A DNA stretch of 64,000 nt from Trametes villosa (lineage: Eukaryota; Basidiomycota; Agaricomycetes; Polyporales; Polyporaceae), in assembly GCA_002964805.2 (NCBI GenBank), contig PUDQ02000003.1:1178001-1242000 (forward strand), in the 5' to 3' direction. The notes below the pieces were generated by a model. The model searched no databases, had not been told where the DNA came from, and was given only the letters and a program-made list of their open reading frames with translations. Positions 36,593 through 47,834 of the stretch are shown one piece after another; the stretch's first letter is position 1, and every line of letters starts with the position of its first letter. The translations under genes were made by a program, and so were the position numbers.

Positions 36593-39500
36593 TCACTTCG
36601 CGGACATGCTCTGGGGCGGGACGCCGCCGTGCGGGGGTGCGGGGAGCTCCTGCTGGATGAACGACGTCCACGTCTCCTGCAGGCTGTACCCGCCCGTGTG
36701 CACGTTGATGAGCGGCGGCGGGGGCGGCGGCACCATCTGCTGCACCTGCGTGTACGCGTACTGCTGTCCCTGCGCGTACTGGTCTCGGTTCTGTGCTGGG
36801 TGGATGTGTGCGTGCGGGTGGGCGTGCGCTTGCGCTTGAGTTTGCGTATGGTGGTGGGGATGCTGCGGCTGAGCCTGGGGGTGGGGGTGGTGTTGTGGGG
36901 GCGCGTGTTGGGGAGGCGCGTGTTGGGGAGGCGCGTGTTGCGGGGGCGTGTGTTGGCCGTAGTGGGTGTGCGCAGGGACGCGGTCGTCGAGCTGCGTGTG
37001 GTACATGTGCGGTTGAGCGTACTGAGTTTGCTGCTGCTGTTGCTGCTGTTGATGCAGGTGAGGTTCTGGGGAGGGCTCGTTCGGGGGCGGGGCGTTGACG
37101 CTCCAGAGCTCGGAGCGTTGCACGGGCACGGACTGCGCGGGATGGGAAGAGTAGGCGGAAGGCTCGTGCTGGTGTGACGAGGACGACAACGGCCGCCCGT
37201 AGGCGTCGTATTGATGTTGATGCTGGGAGGGCGTCCTAGAGAACCCGCCGAACAGCGGCAGGTTGTTCGGGTCGCTGGTATGCGCCGCCGATTGCTGCTG
37301 GACATGCGGGTACGACATGGACTCCTGAGGGACCGCTGAGGCGTGATAAGACGCCCGCCTCGACAGTGGCTCGGCGTGGTGGACTGGGTACTGCTGAGGT
37401 TGTTGCGGCTGGGTGTGGCCGTACTGGGTGGGATACTCGTGCAGGAGGTGTGCTGATGTGGGGGAGACGCTTGCATGTTGAGGCGGAGCCTGGTAGTGCT
37501 GAGCGTACTGCTGCTGGACCGGCTGCTGAACCGGCTGCGACTGCTGCTGGTGCTGCTGTTGGGCGTACTGGTCGTGCTCCACATACCCCTGCACGCTCTG
37601 CACCGGATGCACGCCCTGCATCTCCTGCGCGCCCGACGCCTGGGCATAGTACGCGTTCCCCTGGTTGATCTGCGCCTCCAGCTGCCCCTCAAACGTCCGC
37701 AGCTCATCCACAAGGCCCGGGTGGATCACCGCGCGGTACGACGACTCGAGCGCAGGGAACGCGTCTGCGGCGGGCGACTGCGAGCTCCGCGCGTCCGAGC
37801 CCGCCTGCGAGCCCTGCGCGGACACCTCCGACGGCGTCCCCGACGCGGACACGCTCGGAGAGATGCGCTGCGGGCGGTTCGACTTCGTCGCGACCGTGCG
37901 CGCGGTGCGCCCGCTGAAGATCGAGAGCTCGTCGACGTGGTCGGCCTCGTCTGCGCGCGGGGTGAATATGTCGCGCCGGAGCGGCTGGAAGCCGTTGAAG
38001 TACGCCGCCTGCGCCTTCTCGTGCAGCTTGCGCACCACGGGCTGTATTATCGAGGAGGTAATCAGTAAGGATAACCTAGCACACGGACGGCGACGACGTA
38101 CCAGGAACTTGCGCGCGCGACCACCGTGCGCAGCCGCACGTTCGAAGAGGTCGCACGCGATGCGGAGCTCGCTGAGCGCCGCTTGCGCGGTCTTAGACGT
38201 CCCGCCACGGGTGACGACAGACCCCAACATAACCTGCAAATCCATCACTATCAGCACAGCGATAGACGCGGGGCGGGCGAGGCGCGCGGGGACATACACA
38301 AGCGGAGAACGCGTGAGTCCACAGCACCCAGAAGCGCGCGATCTGCACGGGGAAGAGCGCGAACTGGTCGCGGATGGAGCCGAGGAGCGCGCACGCGCTG
38401 CGGTACCCTGCGAGGAATGACGGCGCGTATTGGCTGCGCATCGGGTCTGTCGGGTTGTCGAGGATCGCTTGCGCGAAGAAGCAGCGGTGCACGTAGAGCA
38501 GGGCTGAAAGCGAGTAAGTAACAATATTCGGTACTTGAAAGGTGGAGACGCTTACTCAAGTGGAGGTAATTCGTCGGCATGAAGTGGGACATTGTCCGCG
38601 CGAGCCCGGCGTTCGTTGGTGGTGAGCCTGACGCGTACGTTGGGAGCGCCATGTCGCGGATGCGACGATCCAGGTCGAGGATGATCGAGTATTTAGGCGC
38701 TTGTGCGGTCAGCGTGCCCATCACAACGCTGGAGACGCACTCCTTCCCCCAACGCGCCTTCCATGCAGGGACTAACCGGTTCCGTGTCAGCGAATACGAG
38801 ATGAAATGTGCCAAACGCAAGTCTCTTACAGCTTGGTTGAGGCGTCCCATCATCGGACATGGTTTGATCAGGGTCGGCGGGGAGTTCGGTGTCTACGAAT
38901 TGAGGGGCGAAGGTGGGGAGACGACCGGTAGCCAAAGCCTGCCGTATGGCGTGAAACGGTATTCGTACCGATGCGGGGAACGTTCCTCACCTGCCAAGAG
39001 TCTGTGATGAATAGCTCCCAGAAGAGCGAGCGACGCTTTTGCACTTCGGAAGCGGAGAGCTTCCACCGCGCGCTGTCGCGATCTGTACATATGGTTAGAG
39101 AATACATGACAATGAGCACAACGAGTACACGCACGCAGTCCGATCTAAGTGTGCAAATCATTAGCATATACCCAACTTGCGACACTGCAGCACTTACACT
39201 TTGGGCTAGCTTCGAGCTCAGGCCCATCAGCGCCCATGTCGTCTCAATACTGTGCTCGTCGGCCACCATACCCTGGAATTCTGGCCTCAGCGTCTATAAA
39301 CCAATGTGAAGCCCAACCGACATACCTGATATATGCCCATGAGACTGAGTACCTGCACCGTAGTGACGCTCGGTGGCCTGTCGAGCACCGGCTCGAGACT
39401 GAGCGCCGCCCGAGTCAACTGATAATACCTCGCCGCCTCCTCATTATTTGGCGCCGGCGGCAGACTCGAATCCGTCAGCGCCCCAAAGCAGAACACGACG

Positions 39501-40653
39501 AGCATCAGCGCCATATCATGCGACGACGGCTGCGCGCCCGACGTGCCGGGCAAATTGAACGCCTCGGCCGAGCTCCCGAGGGCGCCCTTCCCGGTGCTGC
39601 TGCCCATGTGGATCCGCGCACGCAGCTCCTCGGCCGCCTCGTCGTAGAAGAGCGGGAAGACCTCCTCGTCGAGCTGCCGCTGCGTGACTGCGCCGAAGAA
39701 CCACGGCGCCTGCTCGAGGTAGAGGTCCCGCAGCTCCGCGGCACGCTGCCAGGGCGGGAGGTAGCCCTGCATGAGGTCTTGGAGGTCGTAGACGGGGAGG
39801 TTGGAAGGCCCGGAGGGGAATGTCGCCGCTAGACGGTTCAGTTCTGGGGAGAGGTCGGGGTGGGCGCTGGACGCGTGGGTAAGCGTCGTTAGTGAGAGTT
39901 GCGGTTTCTCGTCCTGGGCGCATATATCGTGAATATCAGGCCCATCGTAGCGCGCTACGGACTTACCAGCAAGAGGCTCTGCAAGATGACCAGACGCTCA
40001 GGAACATGCTCGAATTGTATATGTCAAAACGCACCTCAGAGCCCGCCGAACGCCCGTAAAACGTCGCCGCGCCATCATCGCGCACGGCCAGCGTCCCGAA
40101 CGCGTCAATATACTCGACTTCTTCCTCCTCCTCTTCGTCGCCCTCGGGCGTTTCAATACTGCCGCCGCCTCCACTCCCGCCCGCGAAACGCGTGGCGGAG
40201 TGCAGCTCGAGCCCGGACTTAATCCCGAGCAGGTCCTGGGTCAAGAGCGGGTGCGGGTCGCGCGTGACGCTCGACTGCAGGATCGCGAGCCCGTCCTCGA
40301 GCTGGCGGATCCGGTCGCTCATCTCCGCGATCTTGCGATGCAGGCGGTCCGTGTCCGCGAGGATGAACCTGCCCACCCTCGTCAGCCGGGTGTATGCTGT
40401 GCTATGGTGAGAGCGCGGCGACGCACCTCGTGCCCTGGCCGGTGGTGAGGCTGCCGTTCGGGCAGATGGACGCGCACCCCCTGCGCTTGCAGGACGAGCA
40501 CGGGACCGTCTTGTCGCACTTGAGCTTGAGGCGGCGGCATTCTGCGCAAGATATCGCACCCCGTGCGCGCTTGAGCTCCTGCTCCTGGGCCTTCGCGGAC
40601 CGCTCCTTCGTGGTGTCGCCCTCAGCGGGGCGCGGTCGGCCGGAGAGCGGCAT
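36593..40653 (-). CDS. Zn2Cys6 transcription factor with fungal-specific regulatory domain
   Basis: The ATG at 40653 opens a basic N-terminus, then the zinc cluster CAECRRLKLKCDKTVPCSSC followed by KRRGCASIC, in a spacing typical of basidiomycetes. The second exon carries a leucine-repeat coiled coil (RKIAEMSDRIRQLEDGLAIL) that usually dimerises the protein. A middle homology region follows (QGYLPPWQRAAELRDLYLEQ, RRSLFWELFITDSWQ, LATGRLPTFAPQFVDTELP), the Fungal_trans signature, spread over about ten exons. The C-terminal third, all in the last exon, is low complexity: Gln runs, a His/Pro/Gln stretch with three PPQHA units, and an end LPAPPHGGVPPQSMSAK. It is nuclear by family; targets unknown. 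The exact introns between 38040 and 39400 were placed by similarity rather than one by one. Confidence 0.88.
36890..36960 (-). repeat. In-frame 15-base tandem repeat coding PPQHA
   Basis: On the plus strand GTGTTGGGGAGGCGC recurs three times around 36906-36950, coding the PPQHA repeats of the Zn2Cys6 protein tail. The surrounding CAG/CAC-rich DNA is also likely to vary in length. Confidence 0.7.
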
Positions 40654-41090
40654 CGTCGCTGTCGTCGTCTTCGTCGCCGCAGTCGTGGGAGGGGGCGCGT
40701 CGGCGTGGGGGGAGGGGAGGGACAGGGGTAGGGGGAGAGAGGGGGCAGGCTATGGTGCTCGGCGTCGTGGGGAGCGGTGAGGACGGGCTGGGGCAGCAGG
40801 CCGGAGCATGGCCGTTGGGTAAGAAAGTGCTCTTCCTCATTGAACGCACATCAAAAGCCGGCTCTGATACGTGAATCCCCGCCACCCTATTGCCCCTCTG
40901 GGACGGCGCCTGCCCATATCCGGCCTCCCGCAACTGCACCCGCGCTCCCACGTCACAGCCACACCGCCCGACCCCGCTCGCTACTCGGACCCGCGGTGGC
41001 AGTCCGGCCTGCAATTTCCGCCAAAACAAATTCCTTGCAGCACGACGCCACGACGGTGCACGATTCTGTGGGTCCAAGCGGCAAAAAGCA
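40654..41090. other. Promoter region of the Zn2Cys6 gene
   Basis: About 0.44 kb between the Zn2Cys6 start and the tRNA cluster. It is G-rich near the start codon. No gene seen. Confidence 0.5.
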
Positions 41091-41167
41091 GGCGCTACCA
41101 GGGATCGAACCTGGGTCTTGGGAACGCTCTTCAGAATCCCAAGTGATAACCACTACACTATAGCGCC
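41091..41167 (-). tRNA. tRNA-Gln (CUG) with a short intron
   Basis: Acceptor stem GGCGCTA/TAGCGCC, D-arm GTGTAGTGGTTATCAC, T-arm CAGGTTCGATCCCTGG. Anticodon stem TGGGA/TCCCA encloses TTCTGA plus extra bases, so the anticodon is CTG with about 6 bases inserted after position 37. No CCA is encoded, as expected for a nuclear gene. The anticodon call depends on the canonical intron position. Confidence 0.8.
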
Positions 41168-41174
41168 GAAACGT

Positions 41175-41252
41175 GCCCACTACCCGGTTTGAACGAGTGA
41201 CCTCACCATTGCATGATACAAGTGGCGCGCTCTACCACTGAGCTAAGCGGGC
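41175..41252 (-). tRNA. tRNA-Thr (UGU) with a short intron
   Basis: Acceptor stem GCCCGCT/AGTGGGC, D-arm AGCTCAGTGGTAGAGC, T-loop GTTCAAA. Anticodon stem CGCCA/TGGTG encloses CTTGTA then TCATGCA then A, giving TGT with a 7-base intron after position 37. Placing the intron elsewhere could suggest TGC, but that would be non-canonical. Confidence 0.8.
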
Positions 41253-41260
41253 AGGTGGAC

Positions 41261-41344
41261 GACCAACCTGGGAGTCGAACCCAGAATCTTCAGCTGATTC
41301 CGGAGAACCGGAAACTGACGCCTTAACCATTAGGCCAGCCGGCC
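41261..41344 (-). tRNA. tRNA-Arg (CCG) with a 12-base intron
   Basis: Acceptor stem GGCCGGC/GTTGGTC with G-U pairs, D-arm GGCCTAATGGTTAAGGC, T-arm CTGGGTTCGACTCCCAG. Anticodon stem TCAGT/GCTGA encloses TTCCGG, an intron of about 12 bases (TTCTCCGGAATC) and A. The body closely follows other fungal tRNA-Arg sequences. Confidence 0.85.
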
Positions 41345-41547
41345 GTTATGCAGGGCCAATGTAGCGGTAATACAACCTCGTTGCCATATCGACAAGGTGG
41401 GAGGGGGGAGAACACAGCGGGGATGCAAGGACACAAAAACAGCGCAGGTGAAGCAAGCGGACGCGTACACTGAACCATACAACTACAGAGCATGAGCTGA
41501 TAATCAAGACCACCGACTATGACAATCCGGTTACGAACGCCGGATCA

Positions 41548-43447
41548 TTACGCCTTGCTAGCGGCGAGCTTCTGCTTCAGCTTGTCCTGCAGCCAAATGC
41601 AAGTTAGCGAGGCTTCCTCAGGGGGATTCGAGGACACCACTTACGTTGACCTTGTCCATGTAGACGTCAGTCACGACCCAGTGCTCGCGCTTCATGCCCT
41701 TCCCATGGATCGCAAGCGCGAGGTCCTTCGTCATCACTCCGTCCTTGTCGATCACCTCCACGCACGCGGCCTCGAGCTGCTCGCAGAACGTGCGCAGCGC
41801 GTCGTTGCCGTCGAGCTTCGCGCGGTGCAGCAGCCCGCGCGTCCACGCGAAGATCGACGCGACCGGGTTCGTCGACGTCTCGTTCCCCTTCTGCCACTCG
41901 CGGTAGTGGCGCGTCACCGTCCCGTGCGCGGCCTCGCTCTCGATCACGTCCCCGGCGGGCGTGATCAGCTCGCTCGTCATCATGCCCAGCGAGCCGAAGC
42001 CCTGCGCGAGGATGTCCGACTGCACGTCGCCGTCGTAGTTCTTGCATGCCCAGACGAAGCCGCCCGAGGACTTGATGGCTTGCGCGACCATGTCGTCGAT
42101 CAGCCGGTGCTCGTAGTAGATGCCCGCGGCGTCGAAGGCGGACTTGTACTCGCTTCGCGGAGTCAGAATGCTGCTTTGAGTGGAGAGCGAGATAGACGAC
42201 AAACCTCTCGTAGATCTCCTGGAAGATGTCCTTGAAGCGACCATCGTACTTCTTCAAGATGGTGTTCTTGGTCGACATGAACTGCGGCAAACCGGGTCAG
42301 CATCCTGATACCGCTCAAACATGTCTTCACTTACCAGAGGCAGCTTCTTCGCAAGCGCCATCTTGAACGAAGAGTGGGCGAAGCCACGGATGGACTAAAA
42401 TTGACCGTAAGTACAAGATGGAGGCGAGACGGCGGGCGAGCTTACCTCGTCAGTGTTGTACATGGCAAGGGCTACACCTGCGCCTTTGAAGTCGTACACG
42501 TCGATTTTCGTGGGTGCGCCGCCATCGGCGGGGCTGTAGACAAGCTGGAGCTTGCCGGGTCCTGGCGCAAGGAAGTCCTGCGCGCGGTACTACTCTCTCA
42601 AAGTCAGACGTTGCCCGCTACCCACGCAAACCAAGGTCACACACCTGGTCACCGAATGCATGACGGCCAATGACAATCGGGTTCTTCCAGCCCGGCACGG
42701 GCTTGGGGATGCGGTCGAGGACGATGGGCTCGCGGAAGACGGTGCCGCCGAGGATGTTACGGATGGTCCCGTTCGGACTCCGCCACATCTGCTTGAGCTT
42801 GAACTCCTTCACGCGCGCCTCGTCGGGCGTGATCGTCGCGCACTTGATGCCGACCTTGTGCTTCAGGATGGCTTCTGCCGCATCAACCGTGACCTTGTCG
42901 TCGGTCTGCACATGGTCATATCGTCAGCTTCGTTACGCGTGCCAGGGGGTACGCCCGGCTAGGGTGGGTGGTGGGACTGGATTTTCGAAGGGGAGTTGAA
43001 CTCACAGCATCACGGTGCTCGAGACCCAGGTCGTAGTACTTGATGTCAAGGTTCAGGTAGGGGAGAATCAACTGCACGAGCAAAGGTGAGCGCTGCAGCA
43101 CGTAAAGCGATCGGGTAGCGAGCGTACCTCCTCGCGGATCTTCTTCCAGATGATCCTCGTCATCTCGTCTCCATCAAGCTCGACTACGGGGTTCTGGACA
43201 GTAATCTTGTTCTCTGCGCACGTCCATCATTTCCCCGCACATGCCCACGCATCCCCGCATACGCCATACCACGCAACGCAGCGCGACGCACACCCACAAG
43301 TACCAAACGCGACGGTCAGCTACAGCGTGTGGGGACCTAGAACTGTCTGTACTCACGCAACCTGATAGAGCTGCTCGCGAAACCGCGCTGGGCGGCGGCG
43401 GCAGCGTACCGGCCGGAGAGGGAGCGCGAGACGTAGCGCGACAGCAT
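41548..43447 (-). CDS. IDP1: NADP-dependent isocitrate dehydrogenase, mitochondrial
   Basis: Converts isocitrate and NADP+ to 2-oxoglutarate, CO2 and NADPH. The first exon (from ATG 43447) is a basic, Ser/Ala-rich mitochondrial presequence ([20 protein letters not shown]). Later exons give [34 protein letters not shown], the [19 protein letters not shown] substrate loop, [14 protein letters not shown], the [16 protein letters not shown] loop, [20 protein letters not shown] and the metal-binding [20 protein letters not shown]. The NADP-binding [16 protein letters not shown] follows, and the end is [11 protein letters not shown] with stop 41548-41550. About nine short introns. All catalytic blocks are intact. 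An upstream TATATAA (about 43499-43506, minus strand) is a plausible TATA box. It shares a 0.3 kb divergent promoter with the mitoribosomal gene. Confidence 0.96.
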
Positions 43448-43771
43448 GGTGGGCAGAGCGAGGGGGCGTTAGGGGACACGCCGCGCGGGTGCTGGCAGTT
43501 TATATAGCGCGAGCCGGGAGAAAATGGGTGGCGACGAGCAGGCTGGCTGGCGGTGGGATAATAGATACCTGCGAGAACCTCGGCCGAATCAACGTCTGCC
43601 AGGCAAGCGCAAGCGGGGGCAGTCATCTGCCTCTGCCATGGGATGAGTCATCTTATCTTATCAGATAGCCCGCTGTGTATTTCCCGGCGGTAAGCTGCTT
43701 GGCGCCCAAATTGCTGCGAGCGCTCGGCGGACAACTCACCGCGCGCGCCGTCCTCCTCGTCCTCGCCCGCC
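43448..43771. promoter_or_regulatory. Divergent promoter, IDP1 and bL28m
   Basis: Only 324 bases separate two opposed start codons, both of nuclear genes for mitochondrial proteins. A TATATAA-type box about 52-60 bases upstream of IDP1 is visible. A shared respiratory-type control is possible but not shown. Confidence 0.6.
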
Positions 43772-44185
43772 ATGTTCCCCTCAATACCGCTCTTCGCGGT
43801 CGTCAGCGCGCCGTTCAAGCGCTCCCAGCTCGGTCTCTTCCAGGGGAAGATGAAGCAGTACGGCAACAGCGTCCCGAACTCGAAGCACAAGACGCGCCGG
43901 ACATGGCTCCCGAACGTCCATAACCAACGCCTCTTCTCTGACACCCTGCAGCAGTACATCCGGCTGAAGGTCTCTGCACGGGCATTGAAGACGATTAAGA
44001 AGGTGCGTCGCGTCTTTGGACAGGGTAGTGAGCCAACCTCTTAACCCGGGATATAGCACGGTAACATCGACAAGTACCTGCTGAACATGAAGCCGGACAT
44101 CCTTGGATGGGAGGGCATGCGGTTGCGGGTGTTGATCAGGGAGAGGCAAGCAGCAGCAGCGGAGGTGGCAACTCCTGCAGCATGA
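43772..44185 (+). CDS. Mitochondrial large-subunit ribosomal protein bL28m
   Basis: Two exons, 43772-44002 and 44057-44185, give 119 aa. The sequence GLFQGKMKQYGNSVPNSKHK then TRRTWLPNVHNQRLFSD is the L28 signature of bacteria and mitochondria, followed by RLKVSARALKTIKKHGNIDK and YLLNMKPDIL. It binds 23S-like rRNA in the mitochondrial large subunit. The short N-terminus is apolar and can serve for import. It corresponds to yeast MRPL24. The stop lies only about 20 bases before the first unit of the tandem duplication. Confidence 0.92.
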
Positions 44186-45046
44186 TATATGGCGTATAAC
44201 CGTCAGGTGCGCACCATTCCTCGTACGACTGAATTGTACGGTCGCTGTAAGCTCATCGCTTACGCGCATGACCCAGGTTATATCACACCTTGCTGGGCCG
44301 TAGCGCTAGCTCCCATCCCTACATCGCGCGCACATCTAGTACTCTGTATACTACGCTCGCTGGCCGTCAAGGTCAGAGCACCGGCCATAATACGCAACAC
44401 CATACCACCACCTCCGTTCAGCTACATCACTTCAAAAAGAGGGACCCCCGGAGTTCTTCTGTTCTAGGCCTCCCAGTCGTACCGCGGAACACCTCAGGCC
44501 TTCGTCGGTAGGCGTTTTGCGCACTAACGTTAGACATATGTCGCGCCGGAGATCCCAGGAAGTCCCCAAAACACGACAAATCACCGGTTATGGATACAGC
44601 GGTGAACAGACGACCTTTCTTCTCAGCTTACGATCACACGTCTATAGGACCTCCCTCTGTAGGCTATGCATTCTCTAAGCGAATGACAGGCGGATGCAAT
44701 AGGTTGTAGAAACCGCAGTGGGAAGGTGATACCGTTGTGACATTGTAGTCGCCCGCCTTATACCGGGGTCACTGGGGCTACTGCAGTCGTTCGCTCTTTC
44801 TCTGTCGCCCCTCCTGGCTGAGCTTTTGTCTTTAAGTCGCGCTGGCGCTTTACCTCTAGTGCGCCGCTCTGGTGAGTGCAGCCTATATGATACTCCACCC
44901 GCCTCGTATGTATTGCTCATGGTTCTGAAGGGGCGTACGTTTATCTTCCAGCGATTCAAGCCCGCGTCGATTCTACTAGAGGCCGTTTTCGTCTCTGTCA
45001 ACGACAACCTTGCCCAGACTGACTACCTCCTCACCTTATCGACAAC
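44186..45046. repeat. Duplicated 5' flank, copy 1
   Basis: About 0.85 kb upstream of the first TM-protein gene. Large parts match 46077-46780 in the same order: CGTACGACTGAATTGTACGG versus CGCACGACTAAATTGTACTG, TTTTGCGCACTAACG versus TTTTGCGCACTGCCG, and a shared 'TTTCTCTGTAGGCT' region. So the duplication covers promoter plus gene. Confidence 0.75.
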
Positions 45047-45960
45047 ATGTCTGCCGCCTCAACACCATTCCATATCGACACGCCTTTGCTCCCCGCTGAA
45101 TGCTCGCCCGTCCAACTCAGCTGGGAAGGCGGGACGCCGCCCTACCACATCACCGTCGGCACCTACTACCAAAAAATCCTCGCAGAATACCCGTCCCTCA
45201 CCAACACCTCCGTCACCTGGGTTGCGAACGTCAGCGCAGGATCCCCGGTAGCCGTGTTCGGGACAGACACCGCCGGCGCCCAGGCGAACTCGGACATCTT
45301 CATCATGGGACCGGGGAGCGACAGCTGTTTGCAAGACGCGGCCGCGCATGGCAACCAGGCGTTGATCCCAGGAGCTATCGCGGGGATCGCTGTCGCGGGG
45401 GCGGTCGTGCTCGTTGTCGTTTTTGTCCTGGTTCTGTGTCTGCGAAGACGGAGGCGTCGCGGAGACTGGCGCAGGCGGGCGATGGGTACGTCGCGCGGCC
45501 CTCTACCCTTGGACGTTTCTGCATGCACGCTGACCTGACGCCTGGGTTTTCAGTCGACCTGAACGCGTCTACCCTCGCGCCCGCGCAGCCGCCACTCTCC
45601 ACGAAAGCCCTAATGAGTCAACCTGAGCTTCCTTCGATGGACACTGAGGCTCCGTTCGCCGGCTCGTCGAGTTCAAGCCCCGCAGGAGAGTCAGTGTCTG
45701 GGCAAGTTGGGGAATACACTCCTCGCCCCGCTCCTCAGGCCGAGCTCAGAGCGCCACCCAACAAGCAGAGCGCTGGGTCGCCCGCGGGAGGGCCAGGTGT
45801 CCAGGCTGCACGCAGGGAAAGTGGTTCTGGTGGTCGAAGGGCCGAGCGGCGCGTTCCGGCGCATGCTCTCGATGGCGGTGTTCGTCTCGCGGGCGGGCCT
45901 TTGGATGTACCTGACGACGGCTCGGAGACTACGCTTCCCCCGCCATATAGGGTTTATTGA
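45047..45960 (+). CDS. Single-TM surface protein, tandem copy 1
   Basis: Exons 45047-45485 and 45554-45960 give 281 aa. No classical signal peptide. The extracellular half opens LLPAECSPVQLSWEGGTPPY and continues TSVTWVANVSAGSPVAVFGT, a beta-rich Ig-like module common in uncharacterised Agaricomycete proteins. One TM helix follows (GAIAGIAVAGAVVLVVVFVL) with a basic stop RRRRRR. The cytosolic tail is Ser/Pro-rich and ends in ETTLPPPYRVY. The N-terminus is therefore predicted outside and the tail inside. Function unknown; the layout suggests a wall or surface sensor, which is inference only. Copy 2 lies 0.8 kb downstream in the same orientation. Confidence 0.8.
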
Positions 45961-46076
45961 CGATGCGACATCTTATTCTCACCGTGCAAGCGGAACTAAG
46001 CACGTCCATTGGTACCAATGTGTATCTGAAGTTGGAACAGCGACGCCTGCGACCTGATGTAGAATGTGTGGCCCGA

Positions 46077-46780
46077 CAGGTACGCACTATATTCCTCGCA
46101 CGACTAAATTGTACTGTCGCTGTAAGTCCATCACTCACATGCAAAACCCAGGTTATGTCACGCCGGACTGGGCCGTGGGACCAGCTCCCCTTCTTTAGGT
46201 TCTTTTGCGCACTGCCGCTAAGTTAGATATCGCGCCGAAGACCCAGAAAGTTTGCGAAACATAACAAGACATCGGACATCGGTGAAGCTGCGGTCTTTGC
46301 TACTGGCCGCGGCATACGATCCCATCCACAGAACCTTTCTCTGTAGGCTGTCCATCCTCTAAGTGAGTGACAGTTAGATGCAATAAGTTCAGAAACCGCA
46401 GGAGGAAGGTGATTTTGTGATATCTCATAGATGACCGTCTACTATATACCAGGTTCTCTGAAACCATCGCGGGTGCCCGACCTTTCCTCAACTCCCCTCC
46501 TGGCTGAGAGTTTGCCTTTCAGGTCGCGCTGGCGCCCCGCCTTTGTTGTTCTCCCAGTAATCCCCGTGAGTTTATCTGTCTCTGCTCTGTAACATGGATT
46601 CACAGTGGGTTATAATCCAGGAACGTGGATCTGCCCACTCCTTTGCATCGAGTCCCGCCACCCGCTCAAATCCCGCCCCTGAGCACAGATTCTAGTGCGC
46701 GCCCCCTCAGTTGCAGGCGACGAATTGCCCAACGTGCTTGCTGGATCAAGTCGTGTACGCATCCCCGAAATTTGGACGCC
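46077..46780. repeat. Duplicated 5' flank, copy 2
   Basis: Matches 44205-44960 in order with many substitutions and short gaps, for example GCAATAAGTTCAGAAACCGCAG versus the corresponding stretch near 44695. It contains no convincing gene. Confidence 0.75.
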
Positions 46781-47734
46781 ATGGCGACAGACTTCGACAT
46801 CGACACCATTCTGCTCCCCGCCGAATGCTCGCCCACTCAAATCAGCTGGGAGGGCGGAACGCCGCCCTACAACATCACCGTCCGCACCTTGTTGGGCCAG
46901 CGAGTCCTGGCACAGTTCACCTTGCTCCCCGACACCTCCGTTACGTGGGTCGCAAACGCCAGCGTGGGGGCCACGCTGGAAGTGGTCGGGAAGGATGCCG
47001 CTGGGGCGGACGCATCCTCGAACGCCTTCATCGTGGGACCGGGGACCGACAGCTGTTTGCTCAACGCTACGACCCCTGGCAAGCCAGACCCAGCGACCCA
47101 TGACAAGCCAGCGCTAAGCACGGGGGCTCTTGCGGGAATCGCTGTCGCGGCGGCCGTCGTGTCCGTTGCCGTGCTCGCCCTGGTGCTATGGACCCGAAGT
47201 CGGAAAAGCCATGAAGAGGGGAGTAGGAAAGCAACGGGTAAGGGTGTCGCTTCTACAGCGAGATCTCTCTGGAATCTGGATGCACGTTGGCTAACCCAAC
47301 TTCGGCTTCCAGACAACCCGAGTGCATTCACGCTCGCGCCCGCCGCGCAACGGCCGCTCTCCACAAAAGCCCTAATGAGCCAGCGCGAGCTCTCTTCGAT
47401 GGACGCGGAGACTTCGTCTGCTACCGGTGGCTCGTCGGGTTCCAGCTTTGCAGGAGCGTCGGTATCTGTGCAAGTTGGGGAACGCGCCCCCAGCCTCGCC
47501 CCTCTGACGGCGCTCGGAACACCACCTGCTGGCAAGAAACAGGGTGCCGCGTTGCCAGTGAGCGCACCGGGCATGCAAGCTGCACGCGGTGAAGGGGGGT
47601 CTCATGATCGGAGGTTGGAGGAGCGCTTTGCGGCGCACGCGCTCGACGGGGGTGTTCGTCTCGCGGGTGGGCCTATGGACGGACCTCACGAAAGCTCAGT
47701 AGCTACGCTTCCCCCACGATACAGGGTGTACTGA
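46781..47734 (+). CDS. Single-TM surface protein, tandem copy 2
   Basis: Exons 46781-47237 and 47313-47734 give 292 aa. Same plan as copy 1: LLPAECSPTQISWEGGTPPY, DTSVTWVANASVGATLEVVG, a TM helix (GALAGIAVAAAVVSVAVLAL), a basic stop, a Ser-rich tail with PLSTKALMSQRELSSMD, HALDGGVRLAGGP and a final PPRYRVY. The intron interrupts the same site in the same phase in both copies, just inside the membrane. The most conserved parts are the ectodomain start, the STKALMSQ block and the C-terminus, so both ends of the protein probably have partners. Divergence of the middle suggests an old duplication with both copies kept. Confidence 0.8.
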   Translation: MATDFDIDTILLPAECSPTQISWEGGTPPYNITVRTLLGQRVLAQFTLLPDTSVTWVANASVGATLEVVGKDAAGADASSNAFIVGPGTDSCLLNATTPGKPDPATHDKPALSTGALAGIAVAAAVVSVAVLALVLWTRSRKSHEEGSRKATGKGVASTARSLWNLDARWLTQLRLPDNPSAFTLAPAAQRPLSTKALMSQRELSSMDAETSSATGGSSGSSFAGASVSVQVGERAPSLAPLTALGTPPAGKKQGAALPVSAPGMQAARGEGGSHDRRLEERFAAHALDGGVRLAGGPMDGPHESSVATLPPRYRVY

Positions 47735-47834
47735 GCGTCCGCTGATTCAAGGAGACACGTCGTGCAGCACACCGTGCCACAGACCTAATGCTGACCGGGA
47801 CCACGAGCTAATCGAATTGTTGGTGCGCAGCGCT

